Source: Synechococcus sp. Nb3U1
GTDB taxonomy: Bacteria > Cyanobacteriota > Cyanobacteriia > Thermostichales > Thermostichaceae
Reading direction: 5' to 3'
DNA: 64,000 bases
Assembly (NCBI RefSeq): GCF_021533835.1
Contig: NZ_JAKFYQ010000001.1
Coordinates: 1,646,079-1,710,078, forward strand
Each line of letters begins with the position of its first letter. The first letter of the stretch is position 1. Positions 7,546-15,103 of this stretch are shown in pieces. The notes under the pieces are model-generated. The model saw only the letters and a program-made list of their open reading frames with translations. It was not told the origin of the DNA and ran no database searches. A program made the position numbers and the translations under genes.

Positions 7546-8916
7546 ATGTCGATGGTGCCCCTGCCCGGTTTAGCAGAAATGGTGGAGATGATCTCACGGG
7601 AGCGTAATTTGCCTCGTCATGTGGTCACCGATGCTCTGCGGGAGGCGCTGCTCAAGGGCTACGAGCGTTACCGTAAAACCCTGCAGCGGGATGTTGCTTT
7701 TGACGAAGAACACTTTCACAACTTCGATGTGGAGCTGGATGTGGAGGCGGGTGGTTTTCGCGTGTTGGCCACCAAAACTATCGTCGAACAGGTGGAAACT
7801 CCGGATCACGAGATCTCCCTTTACGATGTGCAGCAGGATTACCCAGAAGCTGAGGTGGGATGGGAAGTCACCAATGATGTCACCCCGCAGCAGGCAGAAT
7901 TTGGGCGGATGGCGGCCATTCAGACCAAGCAGGTGCTGGCCCAAAAGCTACGGGATCAGCAGCGCCGTCTGATCCAAGAAGAATTCCGCGATCTGGAAAA
8001 TACAGTCTTACAGGCGCGGGTACTCCGCCTGGAACGGCAGACGGTGATTATGTCCGTATCCAGCGGGTTTGGGCAGCCGGAAGTCGAAGCAGAACTGCTG
8101 AAGCGGGATCAACTGGCCAGCGATCGCTATACCCCCAACGCGGTGATGAAGGTGTACCTCAAGCGGGTGCATGAGGGATCCCGGCGAGGGCCCCAGTTGC
8201 AGGTGTCGCGGGCTGATGCCGGTTTGGTGGTCAACCTGTTTGCCAATGAGGTGCCGGAGATCGAAGACGATGTGGTACGGATCGTGGCGGTGGCACGGGA
8301 AGCTAACCCGCCCTCGCGTACCGTGGGGCCGCGCACCAAGATTGCTGTGGATACGGTTGAGCGGGATGTAGATCCGGTGGGGGCCTGTATCGGCGCTCGC
8401 GGATCCCGGATTCAGGCGGTGGTAGCCGAGTTGCGCAACGAGAAAATCGATGTGATTCGTTGGTCGCCGGATCCGGCGACCTACATCGCCAATGCCCTCA
8501 GCCCCGCCAAAGTGGTGGAAGTATTGTTGGTGGATCCCGAGATCCAGCAGGCGCATGTGCTGGTGAATAGCGATCAGCTCAGTTTGGCCATCGGCAAAGA
8601 GGGGCAGAATGTGCGTCTAGCCGCCCGCCTTACGGGCTGGAAAATCGACATCAAAGAAGTGGAGAGTTATCGAACGGCGATGGAGGAGGCAAAAGCTCAA
8701 GGATTGCCCTATCCCTTCATCAGTCCGATGGCTTTGGAGCGCTTCCAACGGCGGGCAGAACGAGCGGCTTTGGGCTTAGAGGAGGAGTATGAAGAACAGT
8801 CTTACCTGGAGACAGAAGATCTAGAGGAGGACGACTTGATGGAGGAAGATTGGGCTGAGGAAGAAGAAGACTTCGACTACGATGCCGAGTTCGATATTGC
8901 CGAGCCTCAAAAGTAG
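7546..8916 (+). CDS. nusA: transcription termination/antitermination factor NusA
   Basis: The 456-residue protein has the RNA-polymerase-binding N-terminal domain (MISRERNLPRHVVTDALREALLKGYERY as the start of the family signature), an S1 domain at about residues 140-205, and tandem KH domains at about 235-370 with GACIGARGSRIQ and LAIGKEGQNVRLA. The C-terminal 45 residues are very acidic (LEEDDLMEEDWAEEEEDFDY). It lacks the acidic AR repeats of E. coli NusA, as usual in cyanobacteria. AGGAG sits nine bases before the ATG. Downstream, ylxR and infB, which often follow nusA, are absent and replaced by a 51-bp tandem repeat and ubiX. Confidence 0.95.
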   Translation: MSMVPLPGLAEMVEMISRERNLPRHVVTDALREALLKGYERYRKTLQRDVAFDEEHFHNFDVELDVEAGGFRVLATKTIVEQVETPDHEISLYDVQQDYPEAEVGWEVTNDVTPQQAEFGRMAAIQTKQVLAQKLRDQQRRLIQEEFRDLENTVLQARVLRLERQTVIMSVSSGFGQPEVEAELLKRDQLASDRYTPNAVMKVYLKRVHEGSRRGPQLQVSRADAGLVVNLFANEVPEIEDDVVRIVAVAREANPPSRTVGPRTKIAVDTVERDVDPVGACIGARGSRIQAVVAELRNEKIDVIRWSPDPATYIANALSPAKVVEVLLVDPEIQQAHVLVNSDQLSLAIGKEGQNVRLAARLTGWKIDIKEVESYRTAMEEAKAQGLPYPFISPMALERFQRRAERAALGLEEEYEEQSYLETEDLEEDDLMEEDWAEEEEDFDYDAEFDIAEPQK

Positions 8917-8928
8917 AGCTGCTTCCGG

Positions 8929-9030
8929 ATCCCTAAGAAGTGGAAACGGTAGACTAAAGTAAGCCTTTGCCTGCTCGATATCCCTAAGAAGTGGAAACGG
9001 TAGACTAAAGTAAGCCTTTGCCTGCTCGAT
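8929..9030. repeat. perfect tandem duplication, 2 x 51 bp
   Basis: Copy one is 8929-8979 and copy two 8980-9030; they are identical as far as I can read. The repeat fills almost all of the nusA-ubiX gap. Each copy contains CGGTAGACTAAAGTAAGCC, which could carry a weak -10-like element, so the duplication may have doubled a promoter or leader. It ends two bases before the proposed ubiX start. Confidence 0.95.
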
Positions 9031-9031
9031 T

Positions 9032-9679
9032 TTGATTTCGCCCAAACCCATCATCCTTGGCATATCCGGCGCATCGGGAATGCTCTATGCTGTGCGCGCT
9101 TTGCACGTCTTGCTCAGCCTGGACTACCGCGTTGAATTGGTGGCCTCCAAGGCAGCCTACCAGGTGTGGCAAGGGGAGCAGCGGATGCAACTGCCGGTGG
9201 ATCCCGAGCAACAAGCCCTCTTTTGGCGAAAACAGGCAGACAGTGAGGCGGGATCCCTGGTTTGTCACCGTTGGCAGGATGTGGGGGCGACCATTGCCAG
9301 TGGCTCCTACCGCACGGAGGGGATGTTGGTGATCCCGTGCAGCATGGGTACTGTGGCCAAACTGGCAGCCGGGCTCAGTTCGGATTTACTGGAACGGGCC
9401 GCCGATGTGCAACTGAAGGAGGGGCGGCGATTGGTGGTGGTGCCTCGAGAAACCCCCTTCAGCCTGATTCATCTGCGCAACCTGACCACCTTGGCGGAGG
9501 CAGGGGTGCGAATTGTTCCTGCCATTCCCGCCTGGTATCATCAGCCACGCACCATCTTGGATCTGGTGGATTTTGTCGTGGTGAAGGCGTTGGATCAGTT
9601 CGGCATCGACAGCGATTTGATCCAGCGTTGGCAAGGGATGCGGCAGCACAGTGCCCTGACCCTACCTCCAGATGCTTAG
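9032..9679 (+). CDS. ubiX: UbiX flavin prenyltransferase
   Basis: The 215-residue product carries the UbiX/Pad1 flavoprotein fold: ILGISGASGMLYAVRAL at the N-terminus (flavin phosphate loop), IPCSMGTVAKLAAGLSSDLLERAADVQLKEGR in the middle, and VPRETPFSLIHLRNLTTLAEAG, all diagnostic. UbiX attaches a dimethylallyl group to FMN to make the prenyl-FMN cofactor of UbiD decarboxylases, here probably for plastoquinone synthesis. The only upstream start is TTG at 9032, directly after the 51-bp repeat and without a clear Shine-Dalgarno. An eight-base duplication spans its stop codon. Confidence 0.93.
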   Translation: MISPKPIILGISGASGMLYAVRALHVLLSLDYRVELVASKAAYQVWQGEQRMQLPVDPEQQALFWRKQADSEAGSLVCHRWQDVGATIASGSYRTEGMLVIPCSMGTVAKLAAGLSSDLLERAADVQLKEGRRLVVVPRETPFSLIHLRNLTTLAEAGVRIVPAIPAWYHQPRTILDLVDFVVVKALDQFGIDSDLIQRWQGMRQHSALTLPPDA

Positions 9680-9686
9680 ATGCTTA
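9671..9686. repeat. 8-bp tandem duplication across the ubiX stop
   Basis: GATGCTTA occurs twice in direct succession; the first copy contains the Asp-Ala codons and start of the TAG stop of ubiX. Confidence 0.8.
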
Positions 9687-9721
9687 GGCTTGGAACGGGA
9701 TCCCAGCTTGCCCATCACCTA

Positions 9722-10768
9722 TCAGTTGACCTGGGGTTCTGCCGCGGAGCGGGGCGACCCAACTCGGCTTTGCCCTGAGCTGTAACTTGAACCTACCTCC
9801 AAACTGGCGGCCCATTCCCCGATCAACACATTCACCCAATCGGGTAGCTCATCGTGGGCACAGTGGCCCACCCCCGGCAGCTTGACCAGCGTGAGGGCGG
9901 GCTGCCAGCGCTTGAACTGATCCGCCAAAAAACTCGGCACCGCGGGATCCTCTTGGCCCCAGAGCAACAAAATCGGCATCTTCAGTGTTGGCAACAGGCG
10001 TTTGGGGCTGTCGAAGCGGCGGCTGAGGATCGCCCTGAGGCTATCCAAAAACACATGGGCAGCCCCTGGATCAAAAGCCGGTTTCTGGAAGATCTGCACC
10101 AGTTCGTCGTCTACCTGCTCATCTCGTTTGTAGACATTCTTGATCCAACCCCGCAGCACCTCCGTTCGCCGCAGCCAGTTGAATAGATACGGATAGGTGA
10201 GCGGGCACCCCAGCACCGCCATGATCCCATCACACAAAGCCTGCACCAAGCCATCCCAAGGGGGGGACAACTCCTCTGGATGAGGGCCATCGGCACAGCT
10301 AATCAAACACAATCCCTTTACCATCTGCGGATAGCGAGCCGCCACGATCACCCCCACCAACCCCCCGATCGAGTGGCCTACCAGGAGTATCGGCTGCTGA
10401 ATGTAGGTTTGCCAAAACTCGTATACCTGCTCTACCCACAGATCAACGCTATAGGCAATCTCCGGCTTGGCGCTGCCCCCGTACCCCAACAAATCCAGGG
10501 CATACACCGAACGCTGGGATCCCAAGGGGAGAATGTTGTGTCGCCAGTGGCCCACAGAGGCACCAAACCCATGGATCAAAAGGGCCGGGGCCGCGCTTAG
10601 GTTGACTTGCCCGCTTGTTGTTTGAGCACGGCTAGGAGTGTAGGTAAAGTGAATAGGCCAACCGCGCCAGTGCCAGGTTTGCGGGTGCCCGTAGCGGGGG
10701 AGAACCGACTCAGAATCCTGAGAGTTCAGTCCGTGTAATGAAGGAGTGTGTGACAACAACAGGCCCAT
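9722..10768 (-). CDS. alpha/beta-fold hydrolase
   Basis: The 348-residue protein has the oxyanion motif HGFGAS at 66-71, the nucleophile elbow GHSIGG with Ser133, a late acidic residue in LLWGQEDPAVPS and the catalytic histidine in GVGHCAHDE. The sequence is close in style to chloroplast pheophytinase/epoxide-hydrolase-like proteins common in cyanobacteria. A sister gene of the same layout occurs at 29602-30525. The first 55 residues look like a poorly conserved extension. Substrate is unknown. It ends 43 bp from ubiX in convergent orientation. Confidence 0.85.
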   Translation of the reverse strand: MGLLLSHTPSLHGLNSQDSESVLPRYGHPQTWHWRGWPIHFTYTPSRAQTTSGQVNLSAAPALLIHGFGASVGHWRHNILPLGSQRSVYALDLLGYGGSAKPEIAYSVDLWVEQVYEFWQTYIQQPILLVGHSIGGLVGVIVAARYPQMVKGLCLISCADGPHPEELSPPWDGLVQALCDGIMAVLGCPLTYPYLFNWLRRTEVLRGWIKNVYKRDEQVDDELVQIFQKPAFDPGAAHVFLDSLRAILSRRFDSPKRLLPTLKMPILLLWGQEDPAVPSFLADQFKRWQPALTLVKLPGVGHCAHDELPDWVNVLIGEWAASLEVGSSYSSGQSRVGSPRSAAEPQVN

Positions 10769-10908
10769 CTCCAGCAGAATAGACTGATTTTAGCGGTTTC
10801 CTCACAGTAGGCCTCTGGTTGGAACCCCCACCAGAGGAGAATAGCGGCAAGGCTAGCTCGTACTTAACGAATGCCAGTGAATACCAGGGATGATATGCGA
10901 TCTCAGTT

Positions 10909-11565
10909 TCAATCTGCACTGGAAAGAGCCGTACCTCGCAATTTTTCTAGACTATTGAGGATTAACTCAAGGCCAAACTCGAAATGATGTAGGCCGTCAT
11001 AGTCTCCCTGAAGGATCAGATGAGTCAGGTGATTCAGGTGGGGATACTGCTCCGGCGGGATCCAGTCGATAAAGTGCTTGGCCATGGAAACATACTCCGT
11101 TGCGGCAATCGGGAAGTTTAGCTCCAGCAGCGTAAAGCCATAGATATGGCTGTCTATGGCATTCCAGACATGATCCGCCATTTCCGCAGAAAAGCCCGCC
11201 CCCAGCAAACAGCCCAGCGTGGCATCCACATAGCGCAACATGGCTGGCCCGACATTCATCCGCGACACAATCGGCATCGTCGCCCAGGGATGACGCAGCA
11301 GCACCTCGTGTGCCGAGATAGCCCGTTGTCGCATGGCTTCTTTCCAATCCAACGCAGGATCCGGCAGCTCAATCTCGCCGATCACCCGATCCACCAGAGC
11401 ATCGAGAATGTCATCTTTGCTGGCCACATAATTATACAGCGACATCGCCTTCACCCCCAGCGCCTGGGCCAGCTTGCGCATCGACAGGGCTTCTAGTCCC
11501 TCGGCATCCACCCACTCCAGGGCAGCCTGGAGGATCCGCTCTCGGGTTAGGGGCAACGCAGACAT
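10909..11565 (-). CDS. TetR-family transcriptional regulator
   Basis: The 218-residue protein has the TetR helix-turn-helix at about residues 27-47 (LSMRKLAQALGVKAMSLYNYVASKDDILDAL) and an all-helical ligand-binding region of the TetR_C_1 type. It is divergent from an NAD(P)-dependent dehydrogenase 94 bp away, the classic arrangement for a local repressor of that gene. The intergenic space has two CTGTACG repeats 18 bp apart that are candidate operator halves. The ligand cannot be read from sequence. Confidence 0.88.
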   Translation of the reverse strand: MSALPLTRERILQAALEWVDAEGLEALSMRKLAQALGVKAMSLYNYVASKDDILDALVDRVIGEIELPDPALDWKEAMRQRAISAHEVLLRHPWATMPIVSRMNVGPAMLRYVDATLGCLLGAGFSAEMADHVWNAIDSHIYGFTLLELNFPIAATEYVSMAKHFIDWIPPEQYPHLNHLTHLILQGDYDGLHHFEFGLELILNSLEKLRGTALSSAD

Positions 11566-11611
11566 TGGGCTAAGTTCAACGTTTTACAGGGTATCTACTC
11601 ATCAGCTTGCA

Positions 11612-11636
11612 CTGTACGCTAAACTTACGCTGTACG
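11612..11636. promoter_or_regulatory. candidate TetR operator: two CTGTACG repeats
   Basis: CTGTACG occurs at 11612-11618 and 11630-11636 with CTAAACTTACG between; the block also has partial dyad symmetry around TAAACTTA. It lies between the divergent TetR gene and the dehydrogenase and overlaps a possible -35 TTGCAC at 11607-11612. Placement favours a shared operator, but this is inference. Confidence 0.4.
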
Positions 11637-11659
11637 TTCAGATTGTCAGGGATCCCACC

Positions 11660-12643
11660 ATGAAAGCCATTGTCCAGAGCGAGTATGGATCTGCCGAGGT
11701 GCTGCATCTACAGGAGGTGGATCGTCCGCCTGTATCGGCCAGTAGCGTGTTGGTGCGGGTGCGAGCGGCCTCGGTTCATGCCGGAGATTGGCATCTAATG
11801 CGCGGGGATCCCTTCTTGCTGCGCTTCATCTACGGTGGGATCCGCAGGCCCAAGATCACCATTCTCGGTTCTGATGTGGCAGGAGAGGTGGAAGCTGTTG
11901 GTCAGGCAGTGAGTCAGTTTAAGCCAGGGGATCCCGTGTTTGGGGATCTGACGGAATGTGGCTTCGGGGCCTTTGCGGAGTATGTGAGTGTGCCGGAGTC
12001 CGCCTTGGTGCTCAAGCCTGAGAACCTCACCTTTGAAGAAGCCGCCACAGTCCCGGTGTCTGGATTGTCGGCGTTGCAGGGATTGCGGGATGTGGGGCAG
12101 CTTCGGGCGGGTGAACGGGTGCTGGTTAGGGGTGCCGCCGGAGGGGTGGGATCCTTTGCGGTGCAGATCGCCAAAGCTTTGGGGGCTGAGGTAACGGGGG
12201 TGTGCAGCCCTCACAAGAAAGAGGGGGTGCGCAAGCTGGGGGCCGATGAGGTAATGGATTATGACCAAGCCGTGCGCAAGGATCCCTGCTTTGACCTGAT
12301 TCTGGATACGGCTGCCTATCGCTCCGTGTTTGCCTCCTTGGCTGCCTTGAAGCCGGGGGGGCGCTATGTGATGGTAGGGGGATCCATGCCCTATTTTTTC
12401 CAGGTACTGCTGCTGGGATCCCTGATGTCTACTCTGAGTGGCCGCAGGGTCAAGAATTTGGTCTGTCAGCCCAATTCAAAGGATTTGACCATTCTGAAAG
12501 ACTGGATTGAAAGGGGCACGATTTACCCCTATGTGGATCGGACCTACCCCCTTGAGCAGGTGCCAGATGCCATTTGTGCCCTTGAACAGCGGCAGGTATG
12601 TGGGAAAGTGGCCATCAGCATCGGATCTGTAGGTCAGCGGTAG
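11660..12643 (+). CDS. zinc-independent MDR oxidoreductase (NAD(P)-dependent quinone/enone reductase-like)
   Basis: The 327-residue product is a medium-chain dehydrogenase/reductase: N-terminal GroES-like domain starting MKAIVQSEYGSAEVLHLQEV, a Rossmann motif GAAGGVGSFAVQIAKALGAEV, and C-terminal YPLEQVPDAICALEQRQVCGKVAI. The catalytic and structural zinc cysteines of alcohol dehydrogenases are absent, placing it with NADPH:quinone reductases and reticulon-4-interacting-protein-like enzymes. ATG at 11660 follows GGGATCCC. The divergent TetR regulator probably controls it. Its stop overlaps the convergent glgA end by 10 bp. Confidence 0.87.
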   Translation: MKAIVQSEYGSAEVLHLQEVDRPPVSASSVLVRVRAASVHAGDWHLMRGDPFLLRFIYGGIRRPKITILGSDVAGEVEAVGQAVSQFKPGDPVFGDLTECGFGAFAEYVSVPESALVLKPENLTFEEAATVPVSGLSALQGLRDVGQLRAGERVLVRGAAGGVGSFAVQIAKALGAEVTGVCSPHKKEGVRKLGADEVMDYDQAVRKDPCFDLILDTAAYRSVFASLAALKPGGRYVMVGGSMPYFFQVLLLGSLMSTLSGRRVKNLVCQPNSKDLTILKDWIERGTIYPYVDRTYPLEQVPDAICALEQRQVCGKVAISIGSVGQR

Positions 12644-14109
12644 CAGATCAAGTCGTAGATCTCCAGATATTCCTTGCCGGGGTAGTTCCAGGAGTAGTCG
12701 TAGCCCATGCCCTGAGCTTGCAACTGGCGAAACTGGGCAGGAGACTCGTACCAAAGGTCGATGGCCCGATCCAAGGCAGACTCTAGAGCCGCCGGATCCG
12801 TCTGGTAAAACACGTAGCCATTGCGCTGCTCGGGTAATTTTTGCGTGTCATAGTCCCGGTCGAAGACGGTATCTACCAAGCCGCCCACCCCTCTCACCAC
12901 CGGAACCGCGCCATATTTCAACCCGATCATCTGGGTGAGGCCGCAGGGCTCGTAATGGCTGGGCACCACGATCAAATCTGCCCCAGCATAGATTAGGTGG
13001 GAGAGTTCTTCGTTGAATCCCAGCTCGATATGGATATCGGGGTTGTCGTTGAGGTGGCGCTTTTCGTGAGCAAACCAAGAGCCAATCGCCCGCTCGGTGG
13101 CTGCCCCCAACAACACGAACTGGGCCTTTTTGAACAGGGCGCGATAGATGGCGTGATGCACCAGATGCACTCCCTTTTGTTCATCCAAGCGTCCGATGTA
13201 GGCGACAATCGGCTTATCGACATCCTGCAATAGAAGACGATCCCGTAGGGCTTTTTTGTTTTTGGCTTTGTCGGCTAGGGTTTTGGCGGTATAGGTGGCC
13301 GGGATAAAACGGTCGATCTCTGGGTTCCAAATGTCATAGTCAATGCCATTCAAAACACCGCGAAACTTATTTTGGTGTAGGTAAAGGGTATGGCCCAGCC
13401 CATAGCTATAATCGCCAAATTGTACCTCCAGACCATGATTAGGGGAAACTGTGGTGACAAAGTTGGAAAATACGATGCCCCCCTTCATAAAGTTGAGAGA
13501 GAAGGGGTTGAAGTTATCCCGCAAACGATCGTAATGGAAGTAATAGGATTCGCGATTGAGCCCGGTTGCCCAGAGAATTTCCGAGCCGCCGAAGCCTTGG
13601 TGCTTAAAGTTGTGGATGGTGTAACACACCCGCTGATTCCACATGCCGTTGTACTTATAAATCTCGAATAGCAAAACCGGCACCAATCCGGTCTGCCAAT
13701 CGTGGCAATGGATCACGTCTGGGCGTTTGTTGCTGCGCAAGAGAAATTCCAGCGCCGCCTTACTAAAAAAGGCGAAACGCATATTGTCGTCGTGGCAGCC
13801 GTAGTAACAACCGCGGTTGAAGAAGTTGTCTCCCGAATGGGGTTCGATAAAAAAGCAAAGACGCCCATGCACCCAGCCACAATAGACCGAGCAGTGAATC
13901 GCCCCGCCATACCAAGGCACCCAGAGATCGCGATAGGCATCGTGCATCCCCCAGATCTGGTCGTAGCCCATGTTGTCGTACTTGGGCAAAATCAACTCGA
14001 CACAGTGGCCGCGCCCTTCTAGCTCCCGGCTGAGGCCGTACACCACATCCCCCAGACCTCCCACCTTAATCACCGGGGCACACTCAGACGCAATCTGCAC
14101 GATGTACAT
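12634..14109 (-). CDS. glgA: glycogen synthase (GT5 family)
   Basis: The 491-residue enzyme has the ADP-glucose-binding KVGGLGD at residues 15-21, VIHCHDWQTGLVP in the N-terminal domain, IGRLDEQKG at the domain junction and PSHYEPCGLTQMIGLKYG near the C-terminus, all characteristic of GT5 glycogen/starch synthases. It extends alpha-1,4-glucan chains from ADP-glucose. Cyanobacteria usually have two GlgA isoforms; I cannot assign this one firmly to GlgA1 or GlgA2. ATG at 14109 is the family start (MYIVQIASECAPV). No other glycogen genes are adjacent. Confidence 0.93.
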   Translation of the reverse strand: MYIVQIASECAPVIKVGGLGDVVYGLSRELEGRGHCVELILPKYDNMGYDQIWGMHDAYRDLWVPWYGGAIHCSVYCGWVHGRLCFFIEPHSGDNFFNRGCYYGCHDDNMRFAFFSKAALEFLLRSNKRPDVIHCHDWQTGLVPVLLFEIYKYNGMWNQRVCYTIHNFKHQGFGGSEILWATGLNRESYYFHYDRLRDNFNPFSLNFMKGGIVFSNFVTTVSPNHGLEVQFGDYSYGLGHTLYLHQNKFRGVLNGIDYDIWNPEIDRFIPATYTAKTLADKAKNKKALRDRLLLQDVDKPIVAYIGRLDEQKGVHLVHHAIYRALFKKAQFVLLGAATERAIGSWFAHEKRHLNDNPDIHIELGFNEELSHLIYAGADLIVVPSHYEPCGLTQMIGLKYGAVPVVRGVGGLVDTVFDRDYDTQKLPEQRNGYVFYQTDPAALESALDRAIDLWYESPAQFRQLQAQGMGYDYSWNYPGKEYLEIYDLICYR

Positions 14110-14196
14110 TTCGAGATCTCCCGCAGTAGTGCCTTACCTTTCTTCACAAAAGATAATCTCTTTTGGCCGCGATAGGACATCTCCGGCAATGACAAA

Positions 14197-14216
14197 GGAT
14201 CCCTAGTCAGGGATCC
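14197..14216 (-). terminator. hairpin built from two GGGATCC palindromes (weak terminator?)
   Basis: GGATCCC (14197-14203) and GGGATCC (14210-14216) can pair over seven bases with a six-base loop. On the minus strand it is followed by TTTGTC, only a short T run. It lies between the small gene ending at 14390 and glgA. The rest of 14110-14389 contains other small dyads (GGCAAC...GTTGCC, GACCC...GGGTC) but no gene that I recognise; an unannotated structured RNA is possible. Confidence 0.35.
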
Positions 14217-14389
14217 CTCGTGGAATGGCTAAGTTGGCTGGTGGGGTTCAGGCTCAAACCGTTTTATCCGCTAGGCAGAGGCAGCGCTGGTGAAGAGAGG
14301 AGACCCTGTTCTGGGGTCGGATCCCTACACAGGGGCAACCTCAGCGTTGCCAACACAAGCTAGAGATGCTGTCTGCTTAAAGAATCCAG

Positions 14390-14725
14390 TTAAGGAATCA
14401 AACGGCTAATGCCAGGGTGGTAATAAAGCTCTTCGATCCAGGTGCGCAACTCATCTTCAGTGGAGATAGCAGCAGACGTCCCCGTTTTTGGATCGTAAGC
14501 ATGCCAGAGGACATGACCGGCTCGATCGCGGCTTTGCCAAACTTGAACCTCATCGGAGCCCACCCAGAAGGTTGCTACTGCCTGCCAGATGTGCTTTAGT
14601 CCTGACCCAAGAGCTTGCAAAATGGCGCGAAACCGAGCAGAAGACGTTTGAGATTCAGATTCAACCCCTTCCATTTCATGAAGCGGGATCCAACCTTGAG
14701 AAACCTTGAGTTGTGTGTTTTTCAT
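14390..14725 (-). CDS. small conserved-looking protein, unknown
   Basis: The 111-residue protein starts at an ATG (MKNTQLKVSQGWIPLHEMEG) and ends WIEELYYHPGISRLIP. It is Trp-rich, with WHAYDPKTGTSAAISTEDELRTWIEELYY in the C-terminal half, a pattern I associate with small cyanobacterial conserved proteins but cannot name. No membrane segment or metal motif is seen. Composition resembles neighbouring genes. Confidence 0.65.
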   Translation of the reverse strand: MKNTQLKVSQGWIPLHEMEGVESESQTSSARFRAILQALGSGLKHIWQAVATFWVGSDEVQVWQSRDRAGHVLWHAYDPKTGTSAAISTEDELRTWIEELYYHPGISRLIP

Positions 14726-14827
14726 ACCGATGACCGTTGAGCCTGTTCACATTCCCAACCTATCGATTGCGTCAGTCAGGATCAAAACATTTTCTGCATG
14801 GGATCCATGAATACTTTCGATGGATAA

Positions 14828-14884
14828 CAGTCTTTTTGGGCAGTCTTTTTGGACAGGGATCCCCTGCATTGATCCTGCATTGAT
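14828..14884. repeat. two short tandem duplications in a 378-bp gap
   Basis: CAGTCTTTTTGG(G/A) is repeated at 14828-14840 and 14841-14853, and CCTGCATTGAT at 14863-14873 and 14874-14884. The gap 14726-15103 before chlD has no convincing gene; a 76-codon open frame at 14820-15050 is not supported by composition or start context. Confidence 0.8.
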
Positions 14885-15103
14885 CAGGATCACATCGTCT
14901 TCTAATGCCGTAGTCGCAGATCTCATCAGCCTATTCGGAATCCTATTTGGGATAGATCCCTTTGTGGACTACTTAGACTTTGTTGTGGGGGGAGAGAGCG
15001 CCTGTGGGAGAATGGGACAAGAAAAACTGTTGCCCCATGTCGCACATTGAGTCCCCGGCTTCAGGGCAGATCCGAGCAGCTATAGGTTCATTCAGGTGAA
15101 TTC

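Noticed and set aside
14820-15050. 76-codon open frame before chlD
   Set aside because: It includes two tandem microduplications and has no Shine-Dalgarno or family-like pattern; probably chance.
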